DNA from: Bacteroidetes bacterium HGW-Bacteroidetes-8
GTDB lineage: Bacteria > Bacteroidota > Bacteroidia > Bacteroidales > UBA932
Direction of reading: 5' to 3'
Assembly: GCA_002840895.1 (NCBI GenBank)
Contig: PHCZ01000003.1
Location: 1 to 64,000 of the forward strand
Length of the DNA: 64,000 nt
Shown here: positions 8,706-17,876 of the stretch, in pieces
How the letters are laid out: each line of letters opens with the position of its first letter
Position numbering within the stretch: position 1 is the stretch's first letter
Notes under the pieces: model-generated
Seen by the model: only the letters and a program-made list of their open reading frames with translations
Told to the model about the DNA's origin: nothing
Database searches by the model: none
Translations under genes and position numbers: made by a program

Positions 8706-9683
8706 TTACTTTTCTCTGTTAATGATAGAGTCTGCAAACTCAAGTAGACGATCTCTCTGCTCGGTGTTGAGAGAAGAGTTGTTCAAAGCCTCAATAGCTT
8801 TGTTGTGATAAAACTCCATTGCCTGCTCGGCTGCCTCTTTTATTCCCAGCTGATTGTAGATTGAGAGTACCCTCTCAATCTTCTCGTTATCTGTAATAGT
8901 TTTATTCTTGAGCAGGTCCTGAAGCTCCTTTCTTTTGTTAAGGTCGCCTCTTTTGAGTGACTCTGCTAAAAGCCAGCTCTTTTTGCCGCAAAGTATATCT
9001 CCTCCAATTTTTTTACCGAAGAGAGCACTATCGCCAAAGCTGTCAAAATAGTCGTCCTTGATTTGGAATGCAAGCCCAAGCTGGTAACCATAGTTGTAAA
9101 TTGCATCAGAGACACTTTGCGGCGCCCCGGCAATTATTGCCCCAATCTTTGCCGATGCTGCAATGAGAACTGCAGTTTTGAGCCCAATCATTGATATATA
9201 ATCTTCCATTGTTATAAATGTAAGATTCTCAAAATTCATATCATATTGCTGCCCTTCGCAAACCTGTGCTGCGGTTAGGGAGAAGAGATCCAGCACAATT
9301 TTTAGCTTTGGGGCCGGAGCCTCGGAGATATATTGATAGGACTTAATGCACATAACATCCCCGGAGAGGATGGCTATGTTGTCGTTCCACTTTTTGTGTA
9401 CTGTGGCTCTGTTGCGTCTGAGGTCTGCCTTATCCATAATATCGTCGTGGATAAGAGTGAAGCCGTGAAAAATTTCGAGACCCATTGCGGGGTGGATTAT
9501 AGATCTGTCAATTTTATCACTAAAGAGGTTGTATGTAAGGATTGCAATTTTTGGCCTTAATCTCTTCCCTCCTATTGATATAAGGTACTTTATGGGGTCA
9601 TAAAGTTCATCGGGTTCTCCCTTGAGTTCCAGGGATAAGATACCTTTTTCAACTATAGAATCTATCTCACTAATGGTAAACAT
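8706..9683 (-). CDS. Polyprenyl diphosphate synthase (trans-isoprenyl family)
   Basis: A 325-residue all-helical trans-prenyltransferase that condenses isopentenyl diphosphate with allylic diphosphates. It has the conserved GGKRLRPK (33-40), the first aspartate-rich motif within LIHDDIMDKADLRRNRATVH (77-96) and the second within FQIKDDYFD (about 212-220). Together these bind the magnesium-diphosphate. The residues before the first Asp motif (GLEIFHGFTLIHDD) include aromatic positions that limit chain length, so a farnesyl or geranylgeranyl product is possible, but I cannot fix it. The product could feed menaquinone or undecaprenyl carrier synthesis. The gene is divergent from rsgA across 60 bp and lies upstream of the DUF4254/GT9 pair. 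Confidence 0.9.
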   Translation of the reverse strand: MFTISEIDSIVEKGILSLELKGEPDELYDPIKYLISIGGKRLRPKIAILTYNLFSDKIDRSIIHPAMGLEIFHGFTLIHDDIMDKADLRRNRATVHKKWNDNIAILSGDVMCIKSYQYISEAPAPKLKIVLDLFSLTAAQVCEGQQYDMNFENLTFITMEDYISMIGLKTAVLIAASAKIGAIIAGAPQSVSDAIYNYGYQLGLAFQIKDDYFDSFGDSALFGKKIGGDILCGKKSWLLAESLKRGDLNKRKELQDLLKNKTITDNEKIERVLSIYNQLGIKEAAEQAMEFYHNKAIEALNNSSLNTEQRDRLLEFADSIINREK

Positions 9684-9743
9684 ATAAAAGATTTATTTTA
9701 GGCAAAGCTAACCCTTTTTCAACAATTTCGTATATTCGCGGCC

Positions 9744-10685
9744 GTGGAAATTAAAAAAACAGGTCAGGCAACAGTGGTTAAACACACCGGCAGTCACTAT
9801 TTGGTGAGCAACCTCCCCGAATGGAGCGTAATCACCTGTGTGTTAAGGGGTAAACTTCGTCTTAAAGAGGGTGTAACAACCAACCCTGTGGCTGTAGGAG
9901 ACCGCGTTCTCTACGAAACTGAGGGTGATGGCAGGGGGGTAATAACAGAGATCTTACCCAGAAAGAACTATATTATTCGCAAATCTACAAACCTATCCCG
10001 CCAGGCACACATTATAGCCTCAAATCTGGATCAGGTTTTTCTTATTGTAACCCTAAACTTTCCTCAGACAAAGTTTGAGTTCATAGATCGTTTCCTTGTT
10101 ACCTGCGAGGCCTATAAGGTTCCGGTGAAGATTATAATCAATAAGATTGACCTCTTAACCCCGGAATATGACAACTCCCTGGAGGCCTTCCGTCATATTT
10201 ATAACGAGAGTGCAGGTTACCAGATAATTGAGGTGTCGGGATTAAAGGGTATCAACATTGAGAGTGTAAGAGGTGAGTGTCGTGGAAAGCTCTCTCTCTT
10301 CTCAGGAATTTCGGGTGTTGGGAAATCCTCTTTGATAAACTCTCTCGACCCAATGCTTGCTCTCAAGACCGGAGAGATCTCGGACTACCATAAACAGGGA
10401 AAACACACTACAACTTTTTATGAGATTCACCCTCTCACCGGGGGTGGATTTATCATTGATACTCCGGGCATAAAGGGTTTCGGGTTGATTGAGATGGCAA
10501 AGGAGGAGCTGAGTCACTACTTCCCGGAGATGTTCCGGCTGCTGGACCACTGCCGTTTTGCCCCTTGTACTCATACTCACGAGCCCGGTTGTGCTGTAAA
10601 AGCTGCAGTTGAGGATGGTTCAATAACCGAAGAGAGATATGTTTCATACCTGAGTATGCTGGAGGGGGAGGATAAATACCGATGA
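9744..10685 (+). CDS. rsgA: Ribosome small-subunit-dependent GTPase A
   Basis: A 313-residue circularly permuted GTPase that assists late maturation of the 30S subunit. An OB-fold (about 8-70) is followed by the permuted G motifs: G4 NKID (about 134-137) before G1 SGISGVGKSSL (near 189) and G3 DTPG (near 238). A C-terminal zinc-knuckle region has CRFAPCTHTHEPGC. The start is GTG at 9744, and no in-frame ATG lies close by. A TATATTCG box at 9731-9738, similar to the -7 consensus, leaves almost no room for a 5' leader, so the mRNA may be leaderless or nearly so. The stop overlaps the MATE gene start in ATGA, so the two are co-transcribed. Confidence 0.95.
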   Translation: MEIKKTGQATVVKHTGSHYLVSNLPEWSVITCVLRGKLRLKEGVTTNPVAVGDRVLYETEGDGRGVITEILPRKNYIIRKSTNLSRQAHIIASNLDQVFLIVTLNFPQTKFEFIDRFLVTCEAYKVPVKIIINKIDLLTPEYDNSLEAFRHIYNESAGYQIIEVSGLKGINIESVRGECRGKLSLFSGISGVGKSSLINSLDPMLALKTGEISDYHKQGKHTTTFYEIHPLTGGGFIIDTPGIKGFGLIEMAKEELSHYFPEMFRLLDHCRFAPCTHTHEPGCAVKAAVEDGSITEERYVSYLSMLEGEDKYR

Positions 10686-11983
10686 ACATACGAATTCTTA
10701 AGCTGGCCGGACCGAGCATCCTTGCAAATATTACTGTACCCTTGGTTGGGATGGTAGATCTTGCCATCGCCGGCAGGCTGGGTGACGCCGCAAGTATCGG
10801 CGGAATAGCTATCTCTACAATGCTCTTTGACCTGCTCTATTGGAATATGGGTTTTTTAAGGGTGGGGACAGGAGGTTATGCTGCACAGGCATACGGTAGA
10901 AGAGATTTTTCTGATGCATTCAGAGTTCTTGTTCAGGCTGTGGGGACCGCTGTTTTATCTGCAATGGTTATTTGGGCAATCCAGTTGGTATATCTCGAGA
11001 CAGCATTTCTTGTTGTAGATTGTACTCCTCAGGTGGAGTCGCTTGCACGGGAGTATTTCTTTATAAGAATCTGGGCAGCCCCTGCAACACTTTCGCTATT
11101 TGCCTTCAAGGGTTGGTTTATCGGTATGCAAAACACCATCAGCCCTATGGTGGTAGATGTAACTGTTAATGTTCTAAATCTCATCCTGAGTGTTATTTTC
11201 GGTATCGGACTAAAGATGGGTATCCCCGGAATTGCTCTGGGCACACTGTTGTCTCAGTACATAGGGCTAATTGTTGCTATGACACTAATGTATATCTACT
11301 ATAAAAAGCTTTTCCACTACATTAATGTGAAGGCGAGTCTAAAGCTCAAGGAGATGAAGAAGTTCTTTGTGCTTAACGGAAATCTCTTCCTTCGCTCTAC
11401 CTCTCTGCTTCTGGTCTACTCCGGATTCACAAGCATAGCGGCAAGATATGGCGATAACTTGCTTGCAGTTAGCACAATAATGATGAAACTGATGCTCCTC
11501 TACTCCTATTTCATAGATGGATTTGCCTATGCAGGTGAGGCTATTACAGGGAGATTAGTTGGGGCAAAGGAGTTGAATATGTTAAAAAAGGCTATAAGGG
11601 TACTGTTTATCTGGACATTTATCATTGCCTTTATCTCAACCATAGCATACGCCTTTGCAGGAGAGCCTATTTTCCGTCTGATGACTAATAATAGCGATGT
11701 TCTGCTTGCCGCCAAAACCTATCTGCCCTGGCTATTGGTAGTTCCGGTATTGAGTTGTGTCGCTTTTATTCTGGATGGTATATTTATCGGAGCTACTGCC
11801 TCTGTGGCAATAAGAGATACAATGCTACTCTCTGCAGCATCATTTTTTATCTCCTACTTTATGATGGAGAGCTTTCTGGGACTTCACGCTCTCTACCTCG
11901 CCTATATGGTTCACCTGGTTGTACGAACAGTTATGATGTCGCTTCAGATGAAAAGTAAGGTTCTCAGTAAAGCAACTCGCTAA
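10682..11983 (+). CDS. MATE-family efflux transporter (DinF-like)
   Basis: A 433-residue inner-membrane protein with about 12 hydrophobic segments arranged as two six-helix halves. It starts RILKLAGPSILANITVPLVG and has GRLGDAASIGGIAISTMLFD in the first repeat, typical of the DinF branch of MATE exporters. These exchange drugs or metabolites for sodium ions or protons. The start ATG at 10682 overlaps the rsgA stop by 4 bp. The gene converges with sodB, 31 bp away. The substrate is unknown. A flippase-like role is possible in the wider superfamily, but the motifs favour MATE. Confidence 0.9.
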   Translation: MNIRILKLAGPSILANITVPLVGMVDLAIAGRLGDAASIGGIAISTMLFDLLYWNMGFLRVGTGGYAAQAYGRRDFSDAFRVLVQAVGTAVLSAMVIWAIQLVYLETAFLVVDCTPQVESLAREYFFIRIWAAPATLSLFAFKGWFIGMQNTISPMVVDVTVNVLNLILSVIFGIGLKMGIPGIALGTLLSQYIGLIVAMTLMYIYYKKLFHYINVKASLKLKEMKKFFVLNGNLFLRSTSLLLVYSGFTSIAARYGDNLLAVSTIMMKLMLLYSYFIDGFAYAGEAITGRLVGAKELNMLKKAIRVLFIWTFIIAFISTIAYAFAGEPIFRLMTNNSDVLLAAKTYLPWLLVVPVLSCVAFILDGIFIGATASVAIRDTMLLSAASFFISYFMMESFLGLHALYLAYMVHLVVRTVMMSLQMKSKVLSKATR

Positions 11984-12014
11984 AGTAAACTAACCTGCTA
12001 AAAGATAGCACCTG

Positions 12015-12593
12015 CTAGTACCTTGCAGATACAGCGTCCCAGTCAACTATTGTCCACAGAGCGTTTATGTAGTCTGCCCTTCTGTTTTGATAATCCAGAT
12101 AGTATGCGTGTTCCCATACATCAAAGGTTAAGATTGGGGTGAGCCCTTTAGTGAGAGGGTTGCCTGCATTGCTCTCTTTAACAATTGAGAGTTTACCTGT
12201 AGAGTCCTTAACCAACCAGCCCCATCCGGAACCGAAAACGGAAACAGTAGCTGCAGAGAACTCGCTTTTAAAGTTATCGAATGAACCCCACTCGGCATCT
12301 ATTGCTCCAGCGAGTGCCCCTTTAGGTACTCCGGGATGTGTGCTTTTTTTAAAGGAGTAGAAGTAGAAGGTGTGGTTCCAAACCTGAGCTGCGTTGTTAA
12401 ATATTGCTCCGTCCGACTTGAGGATAATCTCCTCAAGGGACATATTCTCAAAGGTTGTCCCCTTGATAAGGTTGTTTAGGTTTGTAACGTAGGTCTGGTG
12501 GTGTTTCCCGTGGTGAAACTCAATTGTTCCAGCGGCAATTACTGGCTCCAGTGCATCTTTGGCATAAGGTAAAACCGGCAGTTGAAAATTCAT
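12015..12593 (-). CDS. sodB: Superoxide dismutase, iron type
   Basis: A 192-residue cytosolic enzyme that dismutates superoxide to hydrogen peroxide and oxygen. The metal ligands are visible: His27 (EFHHGKHH), His74 (WNHTFYF), Asp158 and His162 (DVWEHAYYLDYQNRR). Gln70 in NNAAQVWNH is the active-site glutamine placement typical of iron-type enzymes. Some Bacteroides enzymes are active with either Fe or Mn, so cambialism is possible. The length equals E. coli SodB. It is divergent from fbp, with 50 bp between start codons, so the two promoters share this space. Confidence 0.97.
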   Translation of the reverse strand: MNFQLPVLPYAKDALEPVIAAGTIEFHHGKHHQTYVTNLNNLIKGTTFENMSLEEIILKSDGAIFNNAAQVWNHTFYFYSFKKSTHPGVPKGALAGAIDAEWGSFDNFKSEFSAATVSVFGSGWGWLVKDSTGKLSIVKESNAGNPLTKGLTPILTFDVWEHAYYLDYQNRRADYINALWTIVDWDAVSARY

Positions 12594-12610
12594 AATTTTT
12601 ATTATCTTTG
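12582..12610 (+). promoter_or_regulatory. Promoter of fbp
   Basis: TTG at 12582-12584 lies 18 bp before TATCTTTG at 12603-12610, an exact match to the -7 consensus. Transcription would begin near 12617, which rules out a TTG codon at 12608 as the fbp start and supports the ATG at 12644. The -33 part overlaps the first codons of sodB on the other strand. Confidence 0.7.
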
Positions 12611-12643
12611 GTTACTGCTAATATAGGCAAAAAAATCTTAAAG

Positions 12644-14605
12644 ATGAAAGACCTCAAATACCTGAAGCTCCTCTCCAGAAGCTTCCCTACAATATCTGAT
12701 GCTACAACAGAGATTATAAACCTGGAAGCGATACTGAATCTGCCTAAAGGGACAGAGCATTTTCTTACCGATATTCACGGAGAGCACGAAGCTTTCCGAC
12801 ACGTTCTTAAGAATGCGTCGGGGGTAATCCGCAAAAAGGTTGAGATGATTTTTGGACACAGACTACGGGAGCAGGAGAAGAAGGAGATATGCTCCCTTAT
12901 CTACTATCCGCAGGAGAAACTTGATGTTATCAAGCAGAGGGAGGGCAAAGACATTGACGATTGGTACAAGGTGATACTTGTTCAGCTGATAAGTGTATGC
13001 AGCAATGTATCCTCTAAGTACACCCGCTCTAAGGTGAGAAAGGCTCTTCCAAAAGAGTACTCATACATTATTCAGGAGCTGCTACACGAATCTTTTGCAG
13101 AGCCCAACAAACAGGAGTATATATCCTCAATAATTTCTACAATTGTATCTACCGGCCGTGCAGAGCACTTTATTACAGCAATCTGCAACCTCATCCAGAG
13201 ACTTACCATAGACTCCCTTCACGTAATCGGGGATGTTTACGACAGGGGTCCCGGGGCACATATTATTATGGATCTGCTTTGCAACTATCACAATTTTGAC
13301 ATTCAGTGGGGGAATCACGACATTGTTTGGATGGGTGCTGCCTCAGGAAGCGAGGCGTGTATGGCAAATGTGGTAAGGATGTCGCTTAGGTATGCAAATC
13401 TAAAGACGCTGGAGGAGGGTTATGGAATTAACCTGATGCCTCTGGCATCTTTTGCAATGGAGTGCTATAGCGATGACCCGTGCTCATTATTCAAACCGAA
13501 ATTAAATGAAGATGAGCCGGTTAAAAACAAAGATATCAAGATTATATCCCAGATGCATAAAGCTATAACCGTTATTCAGTTTAAGCTGGAGGGGGCAGTT
13601 ATAGAGCGTAACAAGGAGTTCGGGATGGAAGATCGCAGGCAGCTGCATATGATAGATCACAAAAAGGGGACAGTAAAGATAAACGGGGTGGATTACCCTC
13701 TTAAGGATACCAACTTTCCCACCATCGATCCCGAACACCCTTATAAACTTTCAGAAGAGGAGCAGGATGTCGTGGATAAGTTAATGCACTACTTCCTCTC
13801 CAGCGGAAAGCTCAAAAAACATATGAGGTGTATGTACAATAACGGCTCTCTCTATCTGGTGAGAAACTCCAACCTACTATATCACGGTTCGGTTCCTCTC
13901 AACGAAGATGGTTCGCTCAAGAGGGTAAGAATTGGCAGCGAAGAGCTCTGTGGAAAAGCTCTTTTCGACAAAATCGACAAACTGGTTAGACAGGCATTCT
14001 TTGAGGAGCGGGGTAAACCGGGAAAGACAACCGGCAGAGATCTTATCTGGTATCTCTGGTGCGGCCCCTATTCCCCTCCGTTCGACAAGGAGAAGATGGC
14101 CACTTTTGAGAGGTATTTTATTGCAGATAAAGAGACCCACAAAGAGAAGAAGGGTCACTACTACTACCTTAAAGACAACAAAGAGATTTGCGAAATGATT
14201 CTAAAGGAGTTTGGAATTGAAGATGCTCAATCTCATATTATTAATGGTCATATTCCTGTAAAAACATCCAAAGGGGAGTCCCCGATAAAGGCGGGCGGAA
14301 AGCTTCTGGTAATAGACGGAGGATATTCCAAAGCCTATCAGTCGGAGACCGGAATTGCCGGATATACATTAATTTACAATTCACACGGGCTTCAGCTGGC
14401 GCAGCATCAGCCTTTTGTAACAACAGCCAAGGCTATAAGGGATGGAGATGATATAATCTCTGAGACAACCGTAGTAGAGTTTAGTAACAAACGTAAACTT
14501 GTAAGAGATACCGATATTGGCGCCGAACTCCAGAAGCAGATTGACGATCTTTTGCACCTTGTGAGCGCATATAGAAACGGACTTATTAAAGAGGCTCTAT
14601 TATAG
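12644..14605 (+). CDS. fbp: Fructose-1,6-bisphosphatase, class III
   Basis: A 653-residue gluconeogenic phosphatase of the class III type found in Firmicutes and Bacteroidota, unrelated to the E. coli class I enzyme. The N-terminus MKDLKYLKLLSRSFPTISDA is characteristic. Calcineurin-like metal motifs are visible: TDIHGEHEAF (near 43), GDVYDRGPGAHIIMDLL (near 197) and WGNHDIVWMGA (near 222). The C-terminal part has GHIPVKTSKGESPIKAGGK and a second acidic/histidine cluster. I set the start at the ATG at 12644 because the -7 box ends at 12610. Upstream in-frame TTG codons would fall in the promoter. It converges with ctlX across 12 bp. Confidence 0.95.
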   Translation: MKDLKYLKLLSRSFPTISDATTEIINLEAILNLPKGTEHFLTDIHGEHEAFRHVLKNASGVIRKKVEMIFGHRLREQEKKEICSLIYYPQEKLDVIKQREGKDIDDWYKVILVQLISVCSNVSSKYTRSKVRKALPKEYSYIIQELLHESFAEPNKQEYISSIISTIVSTGRAEHFITAICNLIQRLTIDSLHVIGDVYDRGPGAHIIMDLLCNYHNFDIQWGNHDIVWMGAASGSEACMANVVRMSLRYANLKTLEEGYGINLMPLASFAMECYSDDPCSLFKPKLNEDEPVKNKDIKIISQMHKAITVIQFKLEGAVIERNKEFGMEDRRQLHMIDHKKGTVKINGVDYPLKDTNFPTIDPEHPYKLSEEEQDVVDKLMHYFLSSGKLKKHMRCMYNNGSLYLVRNSNLLYHGSVPLNEDGSLKRVRIGSEELCGKALFDKIDKLVRQAFFEERGKPGKTTGRDLIWYLWCGPYSPPFDKEKMATFERYFIADKETHKEKKGHYYYLKDNKEICEMILKEFGIEDAQSHIINGHIPVKTSKGESPIKAGGKLLVIDGGYSKAYQSETGIAGYTLIYNSHGLQLAQHQPFVTTAKAIRDGDDIISETTVVEFSNKRKLVRDTDIGAELQKQIDDLLHLVSAYRNGLIKEALL

Positions 14606-14617
14606 CCCTCTCCCGAT

Positions 14618-15532
14618 CTACTTAACAGGGGTTAGAAACAGCTCTGCCATCATACATCTGGCAGATCCTCCTCCATTGTTCTCTATGGTTGTGAGGTTTG
14701 GTGCAACAATTTTACAGTGCTGCCCTATTCTTTCTACCTGATCCTGGTTTAAAGAGTTGTAGGCTGTTTTTGACATTACTAAAATAGACTCTGCTGTTTT
14801 ACTCTCTACCTCAAGCATATTTCCGGCAAATTTCTCCATCTGCTCCAGAGATATCTCAATAATCTCCTTATCGCTCTCCTCAATAAGTGCAATAAGGTTT
14901 TGCCTCTCATCTATATCTTTAACCGCATCCAGACAAACAACGGCAAAGCCGGAGGCAATGCACATCATAACATTTGTGTGGTAGATAGGATTACCGGCAG
15001 AGTCACTGGCATTGAAAAGAAAGTAGTCGTAGTCCAGTTCATCGCAGAAAGCCTCAAGCACTCTCTCATCTGTACGTACAGAGCGGCAGGCAAAGAGAAG
15101 GTTGTGATCTCTGTCAAATATCATACTGCCGGTACCTTCCAGATAAAGAGACTTTTCTTCATAATTTGTAAGGTCTACAACTCTCTTTACCCGGAAGCTC
15201 TCTTTTATAAAATTTATCACAGCGGGTTTTCTTTCCAGGCGTCTGTTTTGAGCGAACATAGGGTAAAGCACCAGTGTGCCCCCCTCGTGAGTAGAGAACC
15301 AGTTGTTGGGGAAAACGGAGTCCGGGGTGTGTGGTTCGGGGGTGTCCTCAATAACGAAAACCACAACTCCTGCCGAGCGGAGCAGTTGAACAAACTCGTC
15401 AAACTCCTTTATTGCTCCCTCTCGGGCATTGCTCTCGTGCCCTCTCTGCTGAAAAGCATTATTGACAGATGTCTGTTCATTAAACCCGAAATTCACGGGC
15501 CTAACCATTAATATTCTGGATGTAGATTGCAT
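14618..15532 (-). CDS. ctlX: Citrulline hydrolase / arginine-deiminase-fold protein (CtlX-like)
   Basis: A 304-residue guanidino-group-modifying enzyme. The expected active-site pieces of the fold are present: PDSVFPNNWFSTH (about 70-82), the acidic YLEGTGSMIFDR (near 130), a histidine in NPIYHTNVMM (near 182) and the C-terminal nucleophile cysteine in NNGGGSARCMMAELF (near 293). This is the family annotated CtlX, a citrulline ureidase that forms ornithine, carbon dioxide and ammonia. It sits 19 bp behind the ornithine aminotransferase gene on the same strand, which makes ornithine-producing activity plausible. Alternative substrates (agmatine, dimethylarginine, arginine) cannot be excluded from sequence. 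Family call high, exact substrate inferred. Confidence 0.85.
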   Translation of the reverse strand: MQSTSRILMVRPVNFGFNEQTSVNNAFQQRGHESNAREGAIKEFDEFVQLLRSAGVVVFVIEDTPEPHTPDSVFPNNWFSTHEGGTLVLYPMFAQNRRLERKPAVINFIKESFRVKRVVDLTNYEEKSLYLEGTGSMIFDRDHNLLFACRSVRTDERVLEAFCDELDYDYFLFNASDSAGNPIYHTNVMMCIASGFAVVCLDAVKDIDERQNLIALIEESDKEIIEISLEQMEKFAGNMLEVESKTAESILVMSKTAYNSLNQDQVERIGQHCKIVAPNLTTIENNGGGSARCMMAELFLTPVK

Positions 15533-15551
15533 TTAAGTCTCTCGTTTTAAT

Positions 15552-16781
15552 TTATTCCAGCGACCTGAAAGATTTTTTAATAATCTCTATCGCCTCCATA
15601 AGCTCCTCTTCTGTAATTACCAAAGGAGGTGCAAATCTTATAATGTGTTTGTGGGTTGGTTTTGCGATAAGTCCGTTCTCTGCCATTGCAACACATACAT
15701 CCCACGCCTCTTTTCCGTTGTATGGTTTCACAACAACAGCGTTGAGGAGCCCTTTCCCTCTAACCAACTCTATAAACGGTGATTCAAAATTTCTCATCTC
15801 CCTGCGGAAGATCTCTCCAAGAGCGGCCGCTCTCTCTGTCAGTTTCTCCTCTTTGACCACCTCAAGGGCTGCCATAGCCACTCGGTTTGCAAGAGGAAAT
15901 CCTCCGAAAGTAGAGCCGTGCTCTCCCGGTTTTATGGTAAGCATTATCTCGTCATCTGCAAGCACTGCAGATATCGGAAGGACACCTCCGGAGATAGCTT
16001 TTCCCAGAATAACAATATCCGGTCTTATCTCTTCGTGGTCACAGCATAGCATCTTGCCGGTACGGGCGATTCCTGTCTGAACCTCATCTGCAACAAACAG
16101 AACATTGTGCTTTTTGCACAGGTCGTAACATTTTTTTAGATAGCCGTCGTCCGGAACAAAGACCCCTGCTTCTCCCTGAATAGGCTCAACCAAAAATGCT
16201 GCTATGCTCTTTCCGTAATTTGTAAGCACCTCTTCCAGAGCAGATACGTCATTATATGGAATTTTTATTAGCCCGGGAGTAAATGGACCATAACCTGCAT
16301 ATGAATCCGGGTCTGTGGAGAGGGAGACAATGGATATTGTGCGACCGTGAAAATTTCCCTCACACCCTACAATCATCGCCATATTCTCGTGTATCCCTTT
16401 TTTTGCATATCCCCACCTTCTGGAGAGCTTAAGGGCTGTCTCAACGGCCTCTGCTCCTGAGTTCATCGGTAGGACCTTGTCGTACCCGAAATAGTTGTGA
16501 ATAAACTCTTCATAAGGGCCAAGTGTGTCGTTGTAAAAGGCTCTTGATGTGAGGCATAGCTTTTGTGCCTGGTCTGTTAGTGCTTTTACGATTTTAGGGT
16601 GACAGTGGCCCTGATTCACTGCGGAGTAGGCAGAGAGAAAATCGAAGTATCTTTTATTGTCGACGTCCCATACATACGCCCCCTCTCCTCTTGACAATAC
16701 AACCTCTAAAGGGTGATAGTTATGAGCTCCGAAATGCTCCTCCTGTGTAATAAAAGTCTGAGATTTTGGTGAAATTTTCAT
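15552..16781 (-). CDS. rocD: Ornithine--oxo-acid aminotransferase
   Basis: A 409-residue class III PLP-dependent aminotransferase that converts ornithine and 2-oxoglutarate to glutamate 5-semialdehyde and glutamate. The start region [21 protein letters not shown] is typical of ornithine aminotransferase. [17 protein letters not shown] binds the phosphate, [13 protein letters not shown] (231-243) carries the PLP-pyridine aspartate, and Lys261 in ILGKAISGG is the Schiff-base lysine. Arginine- and ornithine-specific positions match the general OAT pattern, but acetylornithine aminotransferase is a close relative. Co-transcription with ctlX gives a two-step citrulline-to-glutamate-semialdehyde route. 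It is divergent from rpsL. Confidence 0.93.
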   Translation of the reverse strand: MKISPKSQTFITQEEHFGAHNYHPLEVVLSRGEGAYVWDVDNKRYFDFLSAYSAVNQGHCHPKIVKALTDQAQKLCLTSRAFYNDTLGPYEEFIHNYFGYDKVLPMNSGAEAVETALKLSRRWGYAKKGIHENMAMIVGCEGNFHGRTISIVSLSTDPDSYAGYGPFTPGLIKIPYNDVSALEEVLTNYGKSIAAFLVEPIQGEAGVFVPDDGYLKKCYDLCKKHNVLFVADEVQTGIARTGKMLCCDHEEIRPDIVILGKAISGGVLPISAVLADDEIMLTIKPGEHGSTFGGFPLANRVAMAALEVVKEEKLTERAAALGEIFRREMRNFESPFIELVRGKGLLNAVVVKPYNGKEAWDVCVAMAENGLIAKPTHKHIIRFAPPLVITEEELMEAIEIIKKSFRSLE

Positions 16782-16862
16782 TACTTTGTTTTATGAAATG
16801 AGTAAACTTGTCTTCTAGCGCAAATTTAGCTCATATTTTGGTCGTAAAATGTTAATAAGTTG

Positions 16863-16893
16863 TTTGTAATTACGGAAAATAGTCTTACCTTTG
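16863..16893 (+). promoter_or_regulatory. Promoter of the str operon
   Basis: TTTG (16863-16866), exactly 19 bp, then TACCTTTG (16886-16893) is a textbook Bacteroidota promoter. Predicted transcription starts near 16900, about 45 nt before the rpsL ATG. It is the clearest promoter in the window and supports the phylum assignment. Confidence 0.85.
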
Positions 16894-16944
16894 CAACCCG
16901 TTTTGTATAACGAAAATAGTTAAAGCTAAGAATAACAAGTAATT

Positions 16945-17349
16945 ATGCCAACAATTCAACAGTTAGTTCGCAAGGGACGTGAGGTTATCGTAGAGAAAAG
17001 TAAATCTCGCGCACTTGACTCTTGTCCTCAGAGACGCGGAGTATGTGTACGTGTTTACACTACAACTCCTAAAAAACCAAACTCAGCTATGCGTAAAGTA
17101 GCTCGTGTACGCCTTACAAACCAAAAAGAGGTGAACGCATATATCCCGGGTGAAGGTCACAACCTTCAGGAGCACTCAATTGTGCTTGTACGCGGTGGTC
17201 GTGTGAAAGATCTTCCAGGTGTTCGTTATCACATCCTTCGCGGTGCTCTTGATACTGCAGGTGTAGACGGACGTAAGCAAAGCCGCTCACTTTATGGCAC
17301 GAAGAGGCCTAAGAAAGGCGCAGTTAAAGCTGCGGTAAAGAAAAAGTAA
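16945..17349 (+). CDS. rpsL: 30S ribosomal protein S12
   Basis: A 134-residue decoding-centre protein of the small subunit. The conserved [20 protein letters not shown] (40-59) and [19 protein letters not shown] surround the tRNA decoding site. The lysines at the classical streptomycin-resistance positions are unchanged, so the gene itself shows no resistance allele. The C-terminal tail is lysine-rich, as usual. It is the first gene of the str operon and is followed 22 bp later by rpsG. Confidence 0.99.
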   Translation: MPTIQQLVRKGREVIVEKSKSRALDSCPQRRGVCVRVYTTTPKKPNSAMRKVARVRLTNQKEVNAYIPGEGHNLQEHSIVLVRGGRVKDLPGVRYHILRGALDTAGVDGRKQSRSLYGTKRPKKGAVKAAVKKK

Positions 17350-17371
17350 TAACAAAATCAAATTTAAGTAA

Positions 17372-17848
17372 ATGAGAAAAACGAAGCCTAAAAAGAGGAT
17401 TCTGCTTCCCGACCCAAAATTTCACGACTCTTATGTAACAAGATTTGTGAATAACCTTATGATTCAGGGAAAGAAGAGTATCGCCTATCGCATCTTCTAT
17501 GATGCGCTTGACATCATCGGCGAAAAGATGAAAGATTCTGACAAGGCTCCTTTAGAGATCTGGAAAAAAGCATTAGAGAATGTAACACCACAAGTTGAGG
17601 TAAAAAGCCGCAGGGTTGGTGGAGCAAACTTCCAGGTTCCTACAGAGGTGCGTCCCGAAAGGAAAATTTCAATCTCGATGAAAAACCTTATTATGTACGC
17701 ACGTAAACGTTCGGGCCACACTATGGCCGACAAACTTGCCGCAGAGATAATGGCAGCCTTTAACAACGAGGGTGCTTCTTATAAGAGAAAAGAGGATATG
17801 CACAAAATGGCGGAGGCTAACAAGGCGTTTGCACATTTCCGTTTTTAA
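17372..17848 (+). CDS. rpsG: 30S ribosomal protein S7
   Basis: A 158-residue protein that nucleates folding of the 16S rRNA 3' domain and contacts E-site tRNA. Family signatures include [20 protein letters not shown] at the start, [27 protein letters not shown] (about 70-96) and [15 protein letters not shown] at the end. It lies between rpsL and fusA with short gaps (22 and 28 bp), in the standard str-operon order. Confidence 0.99.
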   Translation: MRKTKPKKRILLPDPKFHDSYVTRFVNNLMIQGKKSIAYRIFYDALDIIGEKMKDSDKAPLEIWKKALENVTPQVEVKSRRVGGANFQVPTEVRPERKISISMKNLIMYARKRSGHTMADKLAAEIMAAFNNEGASYKRKEDMHKMAEANKAFAHFRF

Positions 17849-17876
17849 GCACCAAATAGTACCACTATCCAAATAA

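Noticed and set aside
12608-12643. TTG start for fbp
   Set aside because: It falls inside the -7 promoter box. The ATG at 12644 gives the standard N-terminus.
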